A DNA stretch of 64,000 nt from an uncultured Lachnospiraceae bacterium (GCA_910585465.1 CAJUEW010000007.1:1-64000); one strand, 5' to 3'; counted from the first letter of the stretch, positions 1 to 9,084 are shown. Notes: generated by a model from the letters alone, not told the origin. Translations and numbers: made by a program.

Positions 1-8
1 AATTAGAT

Positions 9-305
9 ATGAACTTTGAAGCAGAAAGGTACGAGGACGGAAGTTTCAATCCCTCAACAATCAAAATATCCTTTAAGAACTCTCTGCTCAATCATAAGTT
101 GGGCGTATATATGAAAGCAAGGGAATTGCAGGAGAACCTTTTGAATGATACGGAACGCTTTTCGTCAGAGGAAGAACACCAACGTGCGGTTGAAGCACTC
201 TCAAAGGATTTAGACGCTGTTAAGCAGAGCATTCTTGACGACAGTAAGATTGTGAAAAAGGGCGTTAGCGGTATTTATGTTAAAATATATCCTGAAAATG
301 AATGA
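9..305 (+). CDS. Hypothetical protein, 98 aa, possibly the 3' part of a longer gene
   Basis: I do not recognise this protein. It is hydrophilic and charged, with a predicted helical middle rich in Glu/Lys and no membrane segment or known motif. The reading frame stays open to the left edge of the window, and no ribosome binding site can be seen in the 8 bases before the ATG, so the true start may lie upstream. It ends just before the promoter of a MerR-family regulator. The phrasing is like small accessory proteins of mobile elements, but this is only an impression. Confidence 0.45.
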   Translation: MNFEAERYEDGSFNPSTIKISFKNSLLNHKLGVYMKARELQENLLNDTERFSSEEEHQRAVEALSKDLDAVKQSILDDSKIVKKGVSGIYVKIYPENE

Positions 306-327
306 TAAAAGTTTTTTAGAAAAAGTA

Positions 328-358
328 TTGACTCTCACGCAACGTGATACGGTATGCT
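328..358 (+). promoter_or_regulatory. MerR-type promoter with 19-bp spacer and operator dyad
   Basis: The -35 TTGACT (328-333) and -10 TATGCT (353-358) are 19 bp apart, the overlong spacing typical of promoters activated by MerR-family proteins through DNA untwisting. The spacer holds a perfect inverted repeat, TCACG-CAA-CGTGA (335-347), resembling TipA/Mta operators. The only downstream gene is the MerR regulator itself, so autoactivation is inferred. Confidence 0.8.
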
Positions 359-433
359 TTCTTTATGAAAACAGTACAGCATTAGCCGGCGAATCCTATT
401 CTGTTTTCTGATTATGGTAAGGAGCTGAAAATA

Positions 434-1306
434 ATGAGAACGATTAGCCAAGTTGCGGAATTAACAGGAATAAGCCCACGCACATTGCAATACTATGATG
501 AAATCGGACTGCTAAAGCCAAGCGAACTAACACAGTCCGGCTATCGTTTATATGATGATGAAGCACTACAAAAGCTGCAACAAATATTATTTTTTAAAGA
601 ATTGGGCTTTAAACTGAAAGAAATCAAGGAAATTTTGCAGAAACCAAACTTTGACAGGATTAAGGCTTTCAAAAAGCAAAAAGAGTTGCTTCTGCTAAAG
701 CGCAATCGGACAGACAGACTGATACAGCTCCTTAGCCGCTTAGAGAAAGGAGAACAATGCATGAGTTTTAAAGAATTTGACTTGTCCGATTACATCAACG
801 CATTAGAGGATTTCAAAAACAACAGCACCGATGATGTTATCAAACACTGGGGAAGTGTCGAGAATTTTGATATGTTTATTCAAAAAATCAAAGATGATGA
901 AGCCGAGGTAGCCAAACTTGCTATCAAACAGTTTGGAAGTGTTGAAAAGTATACCGAAGCTATGAAGCATAACTTAGACCATTTCTCCGAACTTATGGAT
1001 AATTGGCAGTCGCAAATCCCGGAAGAAATGAAAGCAGATGATAAATTTCTTAAATTAGCTTCACATAAGGGAGAAGATGTCGCTTCGGACAGCATACAAA
1101 ACTTAGTCAAGGAAATCATTGCATACGCTCATGGAAATGCACCCTCTGAATTGATTGGAGATGATAAGCAATATTGCAACATGATTATTGAACTCTATTC
1201 CAATGATTATCTGAAAACCGCAACCGATACTAAGTATGGTACAGGCAGTTGCGATTATATTGTAGAAGCGTTTCGCTCTTATTTATATAAAGGCGAAAAG
1301 AAATAA
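434..1306 (+). CDS. MerR-family regulator with TipAS-like drug-binding domain
   Basis: 290 aa. Residues 1-70 form a MerR winged helix-turn-helix (ISPRTLQYYDEIGLL, then SGYRLYDDE), followed by a dimerisation coiled coil (about 75-110). Residues 125-290 resemble the all-helical TipAS domain of TipAL/Mta regulators (WGSVENF, FGSVEKYTEA, a C-terminal GTGSCDYIVEAF segment), which binds thiopeptides and other hydrophobic drugs. A GGAG lies 10 bases before the ATG. The 19-bp-spacer promoter upstream implies autoregulation. No transporter follows in the same direction, so the target regulon may be only this gene or lie elsewhere. Ligand unknown. Confidence 0.85.
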   Translation: MRTISQVAELTGISPRTLQYYDEIGLLKPSELTQSGYRLYDDEALQKLQQILFFKELGFKLKEIKEILQKPNFDRIKAFKKQKELLLLKRNRTDRLIQLLSRLEKGEQCMSFKEFDLSDYINALEDFKNNSTDDVIKHWGSVENFDMFIQKIKDDEAEVAKLAIKQFGSVEKYTEAMKHNLDHFSELMDNWQSQIPEEMKADDKFLKLASHKGEDVASDSIQNLVKEIIAYAHGNAPSELIGDDKQYCNMIIELYSNDYLKTATDTKYGTGSCDYIVEAFRSYLYKGEKK

Positions 1307-1385
1307 AGCAGGTATCATGATACCCGCCCCAAATCCAGTATTCATCAAATAATTAGAGCCATTTTAGAGCCAACAGGCATAAAGC

Positions 1386-1424
1386 AATCCCGGAAACGCC
1401 CATTCTATCAGCATTTCCGGGATT
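1386..1424. terminator. Convergent intrinsic terminator between the MerR regulator and guaA
   Basis: An 11-bp perfect stem (AATCCCGGAAA at 1386-1396 with TTTCCGGGATT at 1414-1424) sits between the two convergent genes. T-rich tracts are short on both sides, so it can serve either direction. A second short palindrome, GGTATCATGATACC, lies just after the MerR stop codon. Confidence 0.7.
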
Positions 1425-1431
1425 TTATCCG

Positions 1432-2973
1432 TTACTCGAACTCTATCGTTCCAGGCGGCTTTGATGTCAGATCGTACATGACCCGATTTACGCCCTTCAC
1501 TTCATTGATAATCCTGCTGGTAACTTTAAAGAGGACGTCATAAGGGATTTCTGCGCATTCTGCCGTCATGAAGTCACTGGTATTCACTGCTCTTAATGCG
1601 ACTGCATAGTCATATGTCCTGAAATCGCCCATAACACCGACCGACCTCATATTTGTCAGTCCGGCAAAGTATTGTCCCAGTCCTTTGTCCAGCCCGGCTT
1701 TTGCGATCTCCTCCCGGTAAATATAATCTGCATCCTGAACGATGCGGACCTTTTCCTCCGTCACCTCGCCAATAATACGGATGCCAAGCCCCGGGCCGGG
1801 GAATGGCTGCCGGTAAACAAGATATTCCGGAATACCCAGCTCCAGGCCGGCCTTACGGACTTCATCCTTAAAAAGCATCCGAAGAGGTTCGATAATTTCC
1901 TTAAAGTCCACAACATCCGGCAGCCCGCCCACATTGTGGTGGGATTTGATGACTGCAGATTTACCCAGACCGGATTCAATCACATCCGGGTAGATGGTTC
2001 CCTGCACAAGAAAATCTACAGCTCCGATTTTTTTTGCCTCTTCTTCAAAGACACGGATAAATTCTTCACCGATAATTTTCCTCTTTGTTTCCGGATCTGT
2101 CACGCCCTTTAATTTGTCATAGTATCTTTGCTGTGCGTTGACACGGATAAAATTCAGTTCATATGGGCCGTCCGGACCAAATACAGCTTCCACCTCGTCC
2201 CCCTCATTTTTACGGAGCAGACCATGATCCACGAAGACGCAGGTTAACTGTTTTCCGATTGCTTTAGATAAAAGGACTGCCGCCACCGAAGAATCCACAC
2301 CGCCGGACAGAGCGCAGAGTACCTTGCCGCTGCCCACCTTTTCACGGATCTGATGAATGGTCTCTTCCACAAAGGAGCCCATCTGCCAGTCGCCACAGCA
2401 GCCGCATACATCGTACACAAAGCTTTGCAGCATTTTCTGACCTTCCTTAGTATGCATAACCTCCGGGTGAAACTGAGTGGCATATAATTTTTTTTCCGGG
2501 CATTCCATAGCTGCCACCGGACAGTCCGAAGTATGCGCAGTCACCCGGAAGCCTTCCGGCACCTGTGCAATATAATCGGTATGACTCATCCAGACAGCTG
2601 TTGAAGGCTCTACATTTTTAAACAAAACGGAGGATTTATCCACCGTAGCTTCTGTGTATCCGTATTCACTGACCGGGGCCGTTTTCACTTCTCCGCCCAG
2701 TCCGTATGCCATAAGCTGGGAGCCGTAACAGATGCCCAGAACAGGTACACCAATCTCATAAATCTCATTTTGAAAGTGGGGAGAGGACTCATCGTAGACA
2801 CTGTTGGGGCCGCCGGTAAAGATAATTCCCTTTGGCTTCATGTCCTTAATTTTCTCGAGACTTAATGTATATGGATGCACTTCACAGTACACATTGCATT
2901 CTCTGACCCTTCGTGCTATCAGTTGGTTATATTGCCCGCCAAAATCCAGCACGATTACCATTTCCTTTGCCAA
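1432..2973 (-). CDS. guaA: GMP synthase (glutamine-hydrolysing)
   Basis: Converts XMP to GMP with ATP and glutamine. The N-terminal class I amidotransferase domain shows LDFGGQYNQ, TGGPNSVY, the nucleophile elbow GICYGSQLM (Cys about residue 82) and QFHPEV. The synthase domain has the PPi loop SGGVDSSV and the C-terminal dimerisation region ends TSKPPGTIEFE. I place the start at TTG 2973 (513 aa): a GAGGAGG lies 7 bases upstream and the promoter -10 and -35 lie just beyond it. A longer in-frame ATG at 3033 would fall inside that promoter. Monocistronic, with a terminator shared with the MerR gene. Confidence 0.97.
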   Translation of the reverse strand: MAKEMVIVLDFGGQYNQLIARRVRECNVYCEVHPYTLSLEKIKDMKPKGIIFTGGPNSVYDESSPHFQNEIYEIGVPVLGICYGSQLMAYGLGGEVKTAPVSEYGYTEATVDKSSVLFKNVEPSTAVWMSHTDYIAQVPEGFRVTAHTSDCPVAAMECPEKKLYATQFHPEVMHTKEGQKMLQSFVYDVCGCCGDWQMGSFVEETIHQIREKVGSGKVLCALSGGVDSSVAAVLLSKAIGKQLTCVFVDHGLLRKNEGDEVEAVFGPDGPYELNFIRVNAQQRYYDKLKGVTDPETKRKIIGEEFIRVFEEEAKKIGAVDFLVQGTIYPDVIESGLGKSAVIKSHHNVGGLPDVVDFKEIIEPLRMLFKDEVRKAGLELGIPEYLVYRQPFPGPGLGIRIIGEVTEEKVRIVQDADYIYREEIAKAGLDKGLGQYFAGLTNMRSVGVMGDFRTYDYAVALRAVNTSDFMTAECAEIPYDVLFKVTSRIINEVKGVNRVMYDLTSKPPGTIEFE

Positions 2974-3003
2974 ATTGTTTTCCTCCTCGGTAATTTTTAA
3001 AAT

Positions 3004-3033
3004 ATTATACGGTATGGGGTCATATATTGGCAA
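3004..3033 (-). promoter_or_regulatory. Sigma-A promoter of guaA
   Basis: Read on the minus strand: -35 TTGCCA (3033-3028), 18-bp spacer, -10 TATAAT (3009-3004). Transcription would begin near 2997, about 24 bases before the TTG start, leaving only a short leader with the GAGGAGG site. No purine riboswitch is visible. Confidence 0.75.
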
Positions 3034-3138
3034 GTCTAAAAGTTTGTGCGTCTCCGCAAAATGTTATTTTGAAAGCTCGAAAGTGTTCCTGAAAAAAGGT
3101 GGGCATAAATCGCATATGAAAAATACGTTTTTCAAATA

Positions 3139-4023
3139 TTAGGCTTTTTTCTTCCTGTATTCATTAGGACTTATATGGTAATGCTGTCTGAATTTCCGGC
3201 AGAAATAACCGGAGCTTGTGAAGCCTGTTTCTTCTGCAATAGAAGAGATGGATTTTTTTGTGGTGCTGAGCTGCTCGGCAGCCTGCGTCAGACGGTATTG
3301 GATGAGATATGCCACCGGCGGAATGTGAATGCCTGACTGAAAAATATGCAGGGCGCTGCTTTTGCTGACAGAAACGGATGCAGCAATCTCTTCCAGAGTA
3401 AGCGCTTCCATATAATGGTCATGGATATATTGCATCATAGTCTGAAGCCTTGCCTGCTGATGGTTTAAATGGTGAACATCCGGTGAATCGGATGATAAGT
3501 CTGAATGGCAAAATAAGATATCCCACATCTGCAGCAGAAGCTGTACGGTACCCAATTCATTTTTTTCTCCTGTTTCCTGCATGGTAAAAATCTGCAGCAG
3601 AAGCTGCAGTATCTGTTTCTGCCACTCCGTTTCCGGGTCGAATATCTGATATGCTCCGGAGAATTTTAAAACAGGATGTATATATTTTTCGTAAATAAGA
3701 CTTTCTTCAGGTGCCAGCAGGGTTGGAGAAAAAACAATATTAGGGATAAAGGCGCTGCTTTGGGCTTCAAAGCGGTGAAGAATACCGCTGTTAATAAACA
3801 GGCCGCAGCCTCTGGACAGTTCTAGTCTATCTGCTCCTACCAGAAAGAGGGCAGTGTTTTCTGCAACATACAGAAATTCCAGCTCATGATGCCAGTGCCA
3901 GTCAATGCGGTGAAAATCAAACTTCCAGATGTTTTCCGGATAGTAGGCAAAGGGGTAATTGCTGTTCCCATGCCGGAGAGTTTCTCTAAGTGTATCATCG
4001 GTTGTAATTGTGCAGGTGTTCAT
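3139..4023 (-). CDS. AraC-family transcriptional regulator with cupin sensor domain
   Basis: About 294 aa. The N-terminal half is a cupin-like sensor (WHWHHELEFLYV, then LFINSGILHRF). The C-terminal 100 residues hold two helix-turn-helix motifs of the AraC/XylS type (LTLEEIAASVSVSKS and SISSIAEETGFTSSGYFCR...FRQHY...SPNEYRK). The start is uncertain: ATG 4023 has GGAGG only 3 bases upstream, and an in-frame ATG at 4041 has no site. It is divergent from the MFS gene across about 125 bp, so it probably controls that exporter and itself. Ligand unknown. Confidence 0.9.
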   Translation of the reverse strand: MNTCTITTDDTLRETLRHGNSNYPFAYYPENIWKFDFHRIDWHWHHELEFLYVAENTALFLVGADRLELSRGCGLFINSGILHRFEAQSSAFIPNIVFSPTLLAPEESLIYEKYIHPVLKFSGAYQIFDPETEWQKQILQLLLQIFTMQETGEKNELGTVQLLLQMWDILFCHSDLSSDSPDVHHLNHQQARLQTMMQYIHDHYMEALTLEEIAASVSVSKSSALHIFQSGIHIPPVAYLIQYRLTQAAEQLSTTKKSISSIAEETGFTSSGYFCRKFRQHYHISPNEYRKKKA

Positions 4024-4148
4024 AATCCTCCGTCTGTTCATGCAGTAAATATATGATTTTTGCGATATTATACTATAAATATACAATTATGTGCAATGAT
4101 CTAAAGATGAAAGTACGATATAATCTCAGTCGGAAAGGAGCATTGGAT

Positions 4149-5354
4149 ATGAAAAATCAATATAACAGAACAATTACAGCCTGTTTTGCAGGCTATATTG
4201 TGCAGGCGGTCGTAAATAATTTTGTTCCTTTGTTATTTTTAACTTTTCAAAGGATCTATCAAATACCGCTTTCACAGATTACATTGCTGGTGACATTTAA
4301 TTTTGGAATACAGCTTTTAGTGGATCTCTTTTCGGTTGGGTTTGTGGATAAAATAGGATATCGCGCATCCATGATCATAGCCCATGTTTTGTCGGCAGCA
4401 GGGCTGGTTCTTCTTACCATTCTGCCGGAGATAACAGCTTTACCTTTTACGGGGATTCTGATTGCGGTCATGGTATATGCTGCGGGAGGAGGCCTTTTAG
4501 AGGTTATTTTGAGTCCGGTGGTAGAGGCCTGTCCGTCTGACAATAAAGAGAAGGCCATGAGCATGCTGCATTCTTTTTACTGCTGGGGCCATGTGGGAGT
4601 TGTGCTCCTCTCTACCTTGTTTTTCCGTATGTTCGGAATTGAAAACTGGAAAATACTGGCCGTGATATGGGCGCTGTTTCCAGTCTGCAATGCTTTTGTA
4701 TTTATAAAGGTTCCTATTGCCGAATTGATTGAAGATAATGAAACCGGGATGCGGCTGAAGGATTTGTTTCAGCTCAGAATATTCTGGGTTCTGCTGATTA
4801 TGATGATATGTGCAGGGGCAAGCGAGCAGGCAGTGAGCCAATGGGCCTCTACTTTTGCGGAGAAGGGGCTGGGAATTTCCAAGACAGCGGGAGATTTGGC
4901 CGGACCGATGGCATTTGCGGTTCTGATGGGAGCGTCCAGAGCGTTTTATGGAAAGTACGGTGATGGTATTCATTTGGAACGTTTTATGATCTACAGCAGC
5001 TGCCTGTGTATTTTGTCCTATCTGGGAATATCGCTGCTGCCGGTTCCCCAGCTTAGCCTAATCGCATGTGCGGTTTGCGGTCTGTCAGTTGGGATCATGT
5101 GGCCGGGGACATTTAGCAAAGCGTCAGCAGCTTTGCCCAAAGGCGGCACAGCTATGTTTGCGCTGCTGGCTCTGGGCGGAGATATCGGCTGCTCCGCGGG
5201 GCCTACGGTAGTTGGAATGGTATCCGGCGCGCTGGGAGACAATTTAAAGCTGGGGATTTTGGCAGGCGTTGTATTCCCGGTGCTGCTGCTGGCAGGAATT
5301 ATTTTCTGCAGTAAACTGACGTATGCTCCCAAGGCTATGGAGACGATTCTCTAA
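4149..5354 (+). CDS. Major facilitator superfamily transporter
   Basis: 401 aa with about 12 hydrophobic segments. The family loop motif between helices 2 and 3 appears as GFVDKIGYRASM. A second-half loop is degraded. The fold and length are usual for small-molecule or sugar MFS permeases; the substrate cannot be told. The ATG follows AAAGGAG at about 8 bases. A divergent AraC regulator upstream suggests induction by a small carbon compound. The gene stands alone: a promoter for the next operon lies 36 bases after its stop. Confidence 0.88.
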   Translation: MKNQYNRTITACFAGYIVQAVVNNFVPLLFLTFQRIYQIPLSQITLLVTFNFGIQLLVDLFSVGFVDKIGYRASMIIAHVLSAAGLVLLTILPEITALPFTGILIAVMVYAAGGGLLEVILSPVVEACPSDNKEKAMSMLHSFYCWGHVGVVLLSTLFFRMFGIENWKILAVIWALFPVCNAFVFIKVPIAELIEDNETGMRLKDLFQLRIFWVLLIMMICAGASEQAVSQWASTFAEKGLGISKTAGDLAGPMAFAVLMGASRAFYGKYGDGIHLERFMIYSSCLCILSYLGISLLPVPQLSLIACAVCGLSVGIMWPGTFSKASAALPKGGTAMFALLALGGDIGCSAGPTVVGMVSGALGDNLKLGILAGVVFPVLLLAGIIFCSKLTYAPKAMETIL

Positions 5355-5390
5355 AGTCCTCCCAAATTTTTGAAAAATTTATTGTAACTA

Positions 5391-5419
5391 TTGACATTAC
5401 AATAAAAATGTGAGATTAT
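5391..5419 (+). promoter_or_regulatory. Sigma-A promoter of the macrodomain-sirtuin operon
   Basis: -35 TTGACA (5391-5396), 17-bp spacer, -10 GATTAT (5414-5419). It leaves a leader of about 115 bases before the macrodomain ATG. Confidence 0.65.
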
Positions 5420-5541
5420 TTAAATGTAATTAAAATGATTACAACGAAAACGATCCTATTATCTTATCAAAGGGAAGGCTGCTGGTTCTATAAGTCAGAA
5501 AAGTGTCAGCAGAGTTTTTGCGGGAAGGAAAGGAGGCTGGC

Positions 5542-6321
5542 ATGGATCAGGATAAACAGAGAAGATTTTTAATACGGGAGCTTTTACAGGAGGACAGGAG
5601 ATATCAGGATATAAAAGTTCCGGCAGAGGAGGAAGAGCAGAAACAGTTGCTTAGAGGGCTGATAAATATCCGGCCTCCTAAGAAAATCAGCAGAGAATTT
5701 CTTGCGGTACAGGATGAATATCTGAAAACGGAAACCGCCGCCAAAGGTATTACGGAGCTGGATGCTCTGCAGCCGGTGTCAGACGGGCTGTATCTGTGGC
5801 AGGGAGATATTACTGCATTGCGCTGTGATGGGATTGTGAATGCCGCAAACAGCGGCATGACAGGATGTTATGTGCCGAACCACAAATGTATTGATAATTG
5901 TATCCATTTTTTCAGCGGAATGCAGCTCCGCATGGACTGTGCGGAAATGATGAGGGAACAAGGCCATGAAGAAGAGACGGGAAAGGCCAGGATAACAAAA
6001 GCCTATAATCTTCCATGCAGATATATTCTGCATACGGTCGGACCGATTATATCCGGGCCTCTGACAAAGGAGGACTGCGATCTGCTGGGACAGTGCTACC
6101 GTTCCTGTCTGGAGCTGGCAGCGGAAAACAATCTGGAAAGCCTGGCATTCTGCTGTATCTCTACCGGAGAGTTCCATTTTCCGAACGACAGGGCGGCGCA
6201 GATTGCGGTAGGTATAGTTAAAGAATTTATGCAGAAGGAAACGAGTGTAAAGAGGGTGGTTTTTAATGTTTTCAAGGATTTGGACAAAGAAATCTACAGA
6301 CAGTTACTTGGAGTCTGTTAA
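5542..6321 (+). CDS. Zinc-dependent macrodomain ADP-ribosyl hydrolase
   Basis: 259 aa from an ATG preceded by AAAGGAGG. Residues 75-258 form a macrodomain: WQGDITALRCDGIVNAAN binds ADP-ribose, and the insertion GCYVPNHKCIDNCIH (Cys109, His114, Cys116) is the zinc-binding signature of SauMacro-type hydrolases encoded next to SirTM sirtuins. CCISTGEFHFPND is the distal phosphate-binding loop. Family members remove ADP-ribose from proteins. It is transcribed with the SirTM gene, whose start lies inside the 3' end of this one (56-base overlap), so the pair probably writes and erases the same modification. Confidence 0.93.
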   Translation: MDQDKQRRFLIRELLQEDRRYQDIKVPAEEEEQKQLLRGLINIRPPKKISREFLAVQDEYLKTETAAKGITELDALQPVSDGLYLWQGDITALRCDGIVNAANSGMTGCYVPNHKCIDNCIHFFSGMQLRMDCAEMMREQGHEEETGKARITKAYNLPCRYILHTVGPIISGPLTKEDCDLLGQCYRSCLELAAENNLESLAFCCISTGEFHFPNDRAAQIAVGIVKEFMQKETSVKRVVFNVFKDLDKEIYRQLLGVC

Positions 6322-7195
6322 GCGGATAAAAGCCGCGATAGACGAAGCGGACGCCATTGTGATTGGAGCGGGAGCCGGTTTATCGACTGCGGCAGGTTTT
6401 ATTTACTCCGGGAAGCGGTTTGAAAAATATTTTGGAGATTTTATTAAAAAGTATCGTATTCCGGATATGTATTCCGGCGGCTTTTATCCGTTTGAATCAC
6501 TGGAGGAATATTGGGCATATTGGAGCCGCTACATTTATATTAACCGCTATCTGGATACGGCAAATGATACTTATCAGAATCTGCATAATCTGGTGGAAGG
6601 AAAACAGGTACAGGTATTAAGTACAAATGTAGACCATTGTTTTCAGAAGGCCGGGTTTGATAAGGAGAGGTTGTTTTGCACGCAGGGAGATTATGGGTTG
6701 TTCCAGTGTTCTGTGCCCTGCCATCAGGCTGTTTATGGCAACGAGGACTGTGTAAGGAAAATGATGGAGGCACAGGGATACAGGCTGGAAGAGGGAGGTA
6801 TACCCTATATACAGGAAGGAGCGGTACTGAAAATGAAGGTTCCGGAAGAACTGATTCCGCGCTGCCCTGTCTGCGGCAGGGCAATGACAATGAATCTGAG
6901 ATCAGATAATACCTTTGTGGAAGATGAGGAGTGGCACAGCTCGGCGAAACGTTATCAGGATTTTCTGAATAAGCATCAGAAAGAACAGATATTGTTTTTA
7001 GAGCTTGGAGTCGGTTATAACACCCCAGGCATCATTAAATACCCGTTTTGGCGAATGACGGCGGAAAATCAAAAAGCAATGTATGTCTGCATCAATCACG
7101 GGGAAGCATATGCGCCAAAGGAAATCGCAGATCGTTCAATCTGTATCAATGCAGATATTAGGGATGTTCTCTGTCAGTTGGAAAATAGACAATGA
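6266..7195 (+). CDS. SirTM-class sirtuin, protein ADP-ribosyltransferase
   Basis: 309 aa. NAD-binding Rossmann motif GAGAGLSTAAG (34-44), LSTNVDHCFQKAGF with Asn121, and TQGD with Gln140 where deacetylase sirtuins carry the catalytic His. The Asn/Gln pair matches the N118/Q137 reported for S. aureus SirTM, a class that ADP-ribosylates protein rather than deacylating it. A zinc ribbon is formed by Cys148, Cys152, Cys200 and Cys203. The ATG has a purine-rich AGAGGGTGG upstream. In known operons the target is a lipoylated GcvH-L modified by LplA2; neither is encoded here, so the substrate is open. Confidence 0.93.
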   Translation: MFSRIWTKKSTDSYLESVKRIKAAIDEADAIVIGAGAGLSTAAGFIYSGKRFEKYFGDFIKKYRIPDMYSGGFYPFESLEEYWAYWSRYIYINRYLDTANDTYQNLHNLVEGKQVQVLSTNVDHCFQKAGFDKERLFCTQGDYGLFQCSVPCHQAVYGNEDCVRKMMEAQGYRLEEGGIPYIQEGAVLKMKVPEELIPRCPVCGRAMTMNLRSDNTFVEDEEWHSSAKRYQDFLNKHQKEQILFLELGVGYNTPGIIKYPFWRMTAENQKAMYVCINHGEAYAPKEIADRSICINADIRDVLCQLENRQ

Positions 7196-7223
7196 ATGCT
7201 ATGATTTAAATGAGAAAGCCGGA

Positions 7224-7261
7224 AGGGTATGCATGAACCTTTGGAAGTGCATGCATACCCT
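7224..7261 (+). terminator. Intrinsic terminator of the macrodomain-SirTM operon
   Basis: Perfect 12-bp stem AGGGTATGCATG (7224-7235) with CATGCATACCCT (7250-7261), a 14-base loop, and GTTTTT right after. Strongest terminator in the first 10 kb. Confidence 0.9.
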
Positions 7262-7312
7262 GTTTTTAGTCTTATAGGAGCCTTTGCCTGTTCATGGAGT
7301 CCGGAGGATTAT

Positions 7313-7897
7313 CTATATTTTCCAAAAACCTCTGTTTTCCCATGCGATTTTTGACCAGGACTCCATTTCGTCAAACCGGGAATCCACTTCTTCCTGTGAC
7401 GCCCATTCTCCTGTCATTTTAGAGGTTTCCTGCACCTGGATATTTTCATTCACTGTAAGCGGATAGACAAGACCAATATGATAGTTGCTCACATCCGCTG
7501 TATGATCATTAATGATTCCGACGCAATCGCGGACCTGGAAATCCTGTAAGCCCACTTCCTCACATAGCTCTCTGCGCATGCCTGCAACAATGACATCATC
7601 CAATAATTCCTCCTGAGGATTGATATGGCCGCCCAGACCGATAGAGTACATTCCGTGCAGTCGTTTTTCCGTCTGCTTCTTTAAACGCTTCGTCAGAAAG
7701 TATCCGGACCTGCTCATAAGAATCGCATATGGGATGATTTGCTTATATTCCGGAGCATACTCGGCATATTCCCGGGATACATACAGATGATTTTTCCTGA
7801 TAATATCCATAATGTGAGGTATATTCTCAGTAATAAATGCCTTGCTTGTCAAATGAGCTTCCAAAAGTTCCGTAGGTACAACCATTACTTTTTCCAT
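7313..7897 (-). CDS. Nudix hydrolase
   Basis: 194 aa. The Nudix box appears as GGHINPQEELL...RRELCEEVGL, with an insertion between the glycine pair and the REL-EE core that is common in some Nudix clades. Family members hydrolyse a nucleoside diphosphate linked to another group; the substrate is not evident. GGAG lies 10 bases before the ATG. It is the last gene of the minus-strand run PurM-like, phosphoesterase, radical SAM-DegT (gap 81 bases), which suggests a step on a nucleotide-linked intermediate or housecleaning of a by-product. Confidence 0.88.
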   Translation of the reverse strand: MEKVMVVPTELLEAHLTSKAFITENIPHIMDIIRKNHLYVSREYAEYAPEYKQIIPYAILMSRSGYFLTKRLKKQTEKRLHGMYSIGLGGHINPQEELLDDVIVAGMRRELCEEVGLQDFQVRDCVGIINDHTADVSNYHIGLVYPLTVNENIQVQETSKMTGEWASQEEVDSRFDEMESWSKIAWENRGFWKI

Positions 7898-7978
7898 ATG
7901 TAATTATCTCCTGTTCTGTTTACTTTGTTTGTTATAAATATATTTTGTCTGAATATAAGGGCAGGATAAAGGGGGTTC

Positions 7979-9016
7979 CTATACGGAGTCTAAAATATTT
8001 TTTCTCCATAGTTCATAGCTTGATTCTTTTTTTACTTTGTCATCCCAATAACGCGGCAGACATTTAAGCGTGTTCCCCTTTTTCCTGTATACTCCGGGGA
8101 CGTCTTTCGTTACCTCCCCCAGAATGGTATAAGGAATCCCATGCCTGTTTAAAATGCCGCACACGAGTCCGGCATTTGATTTTTGAATACACCATCCATG
8201 GGCATAAGGAGTATCATAGCCAGGCTCAAACATCATATCATCCGGACTGACCTGGAGCAATGCAGAAACATAATTTACAAGTTTATGAGGATGATTCGGG
8301 GAAAAAACAACTCCCAGGCCTGTTCTGTCAAATATTTCATATCCAAATTCAATAATTCCGTCTGTCAGATCCATGCCGCAGTCAATAACTTTCAGACTCC
8401 AAATCTCCTGAAACGCAGGAAGGTTTATCACCGGGTCCGTTTTGAAATGTTCAATGGTATCAATTAATTCTTTATCCAATGTATGCCGCTTTGCTCCCTT
8501 AAGTTTCGGAAGCAGTTCCATAGCCCACCCTAGGCCGATAGGGGCTGTGGCCAGCAGAATGCTGCCGTCCTGAGCGCCTTCCCTTCTGATAATCGCGTCC
8601 GGTTTTGAAAGACCCCAGCATACACCTCCTATGAAGGAACCTCTGTTTAGATTGCCGCCTTCATAATTCATGTGATAGCAGGAACAGACATCCAGAACTC
8701 CGTCTATAAAATCGGACAAATCCTCTTCACTGTGAAAGGCGGACAGACCGATGTCCAGCGCTAAACCTTCAGGTGCAACGCCGCAGGCAATTACATCATT
8801 TGCAATAACAGAAGCGCTCCATTTGCCGAAGGCTCTGGAGTCATTGGCCCTGTTATTGCTGGGGCTTCTGTTTAATGAGTCCAAAGAATAGACCAAACTA
8901 AGCTCTGGAGTAATTGCTTTTATTATGCAGTCATCACGCCAATCAAGTCCCGGAGAGCCTAGCCTCTTATGAAGAGACTGGAGAAATTCTTTTTCCCCTG
9001 TTTTCCAGTCATTCAA
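7979..9016 (-). CDS. PurM/ThiL-superfamily ATP-binding protein
   Basis: 345 aa. It resembles the AIR synthase/thiamine-monophosphate kinase fold: an early DWRDDC segment in place of the GDDA motif, SASVIANDVIACGVAPEGL matching the N-terminal helix-strand, YEGGNLNRG like the ThiL GGDT loop, and DCGMDLTDGI like the second-domain signature. Enzymes of this superfamily (PurM, PurL, ThiL, SelD, HypE) use ATP to make acyl-phosphate or phosphorylated intermediates. It is too diverged to be thiL or purM itself. Placed 68 bases after the phosphoesterase, in the same operon. Role inferred only as an ATP-dependent step. Confidence 0.75.
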   Translation of the reverse strand: MNDWKTGEKEFLQSLHKRLGSPGLDWRDDCIIKAITPELSLVYSLDSLNRSPSNNRANDSRAFGKWSASVIANDVIACGVAPEGLALDIGLSAFHSEEDLSDFIDGVLDVCSCYHMNYEGGNLNRGSFIGGVCWGLSKPDAIIRREGAQDGSILLATAPIGLGWAMELLPKLKGAKRHTLDKELIDTIEHFKTDPVINLPAFQEIWSLKVIDCGMDLTDGIIEFGYEIFDRTGLGVVFSPNHPHKLVNYVSALLQVSPDDMMFEPGYDTPYAHGWCIQKSNAGLVCGILNRHGIPYTILGEVTKDVPGVYRKKGNTLKCLPRYWDDKVKKESSYELWRKNILDSV

Positions 9017-9084
9017 AATAATCAGTCCTTTCTGCAGTACAGTAAAATCATAATGATAAAAATCGAACAGATATTATGAAGCTA

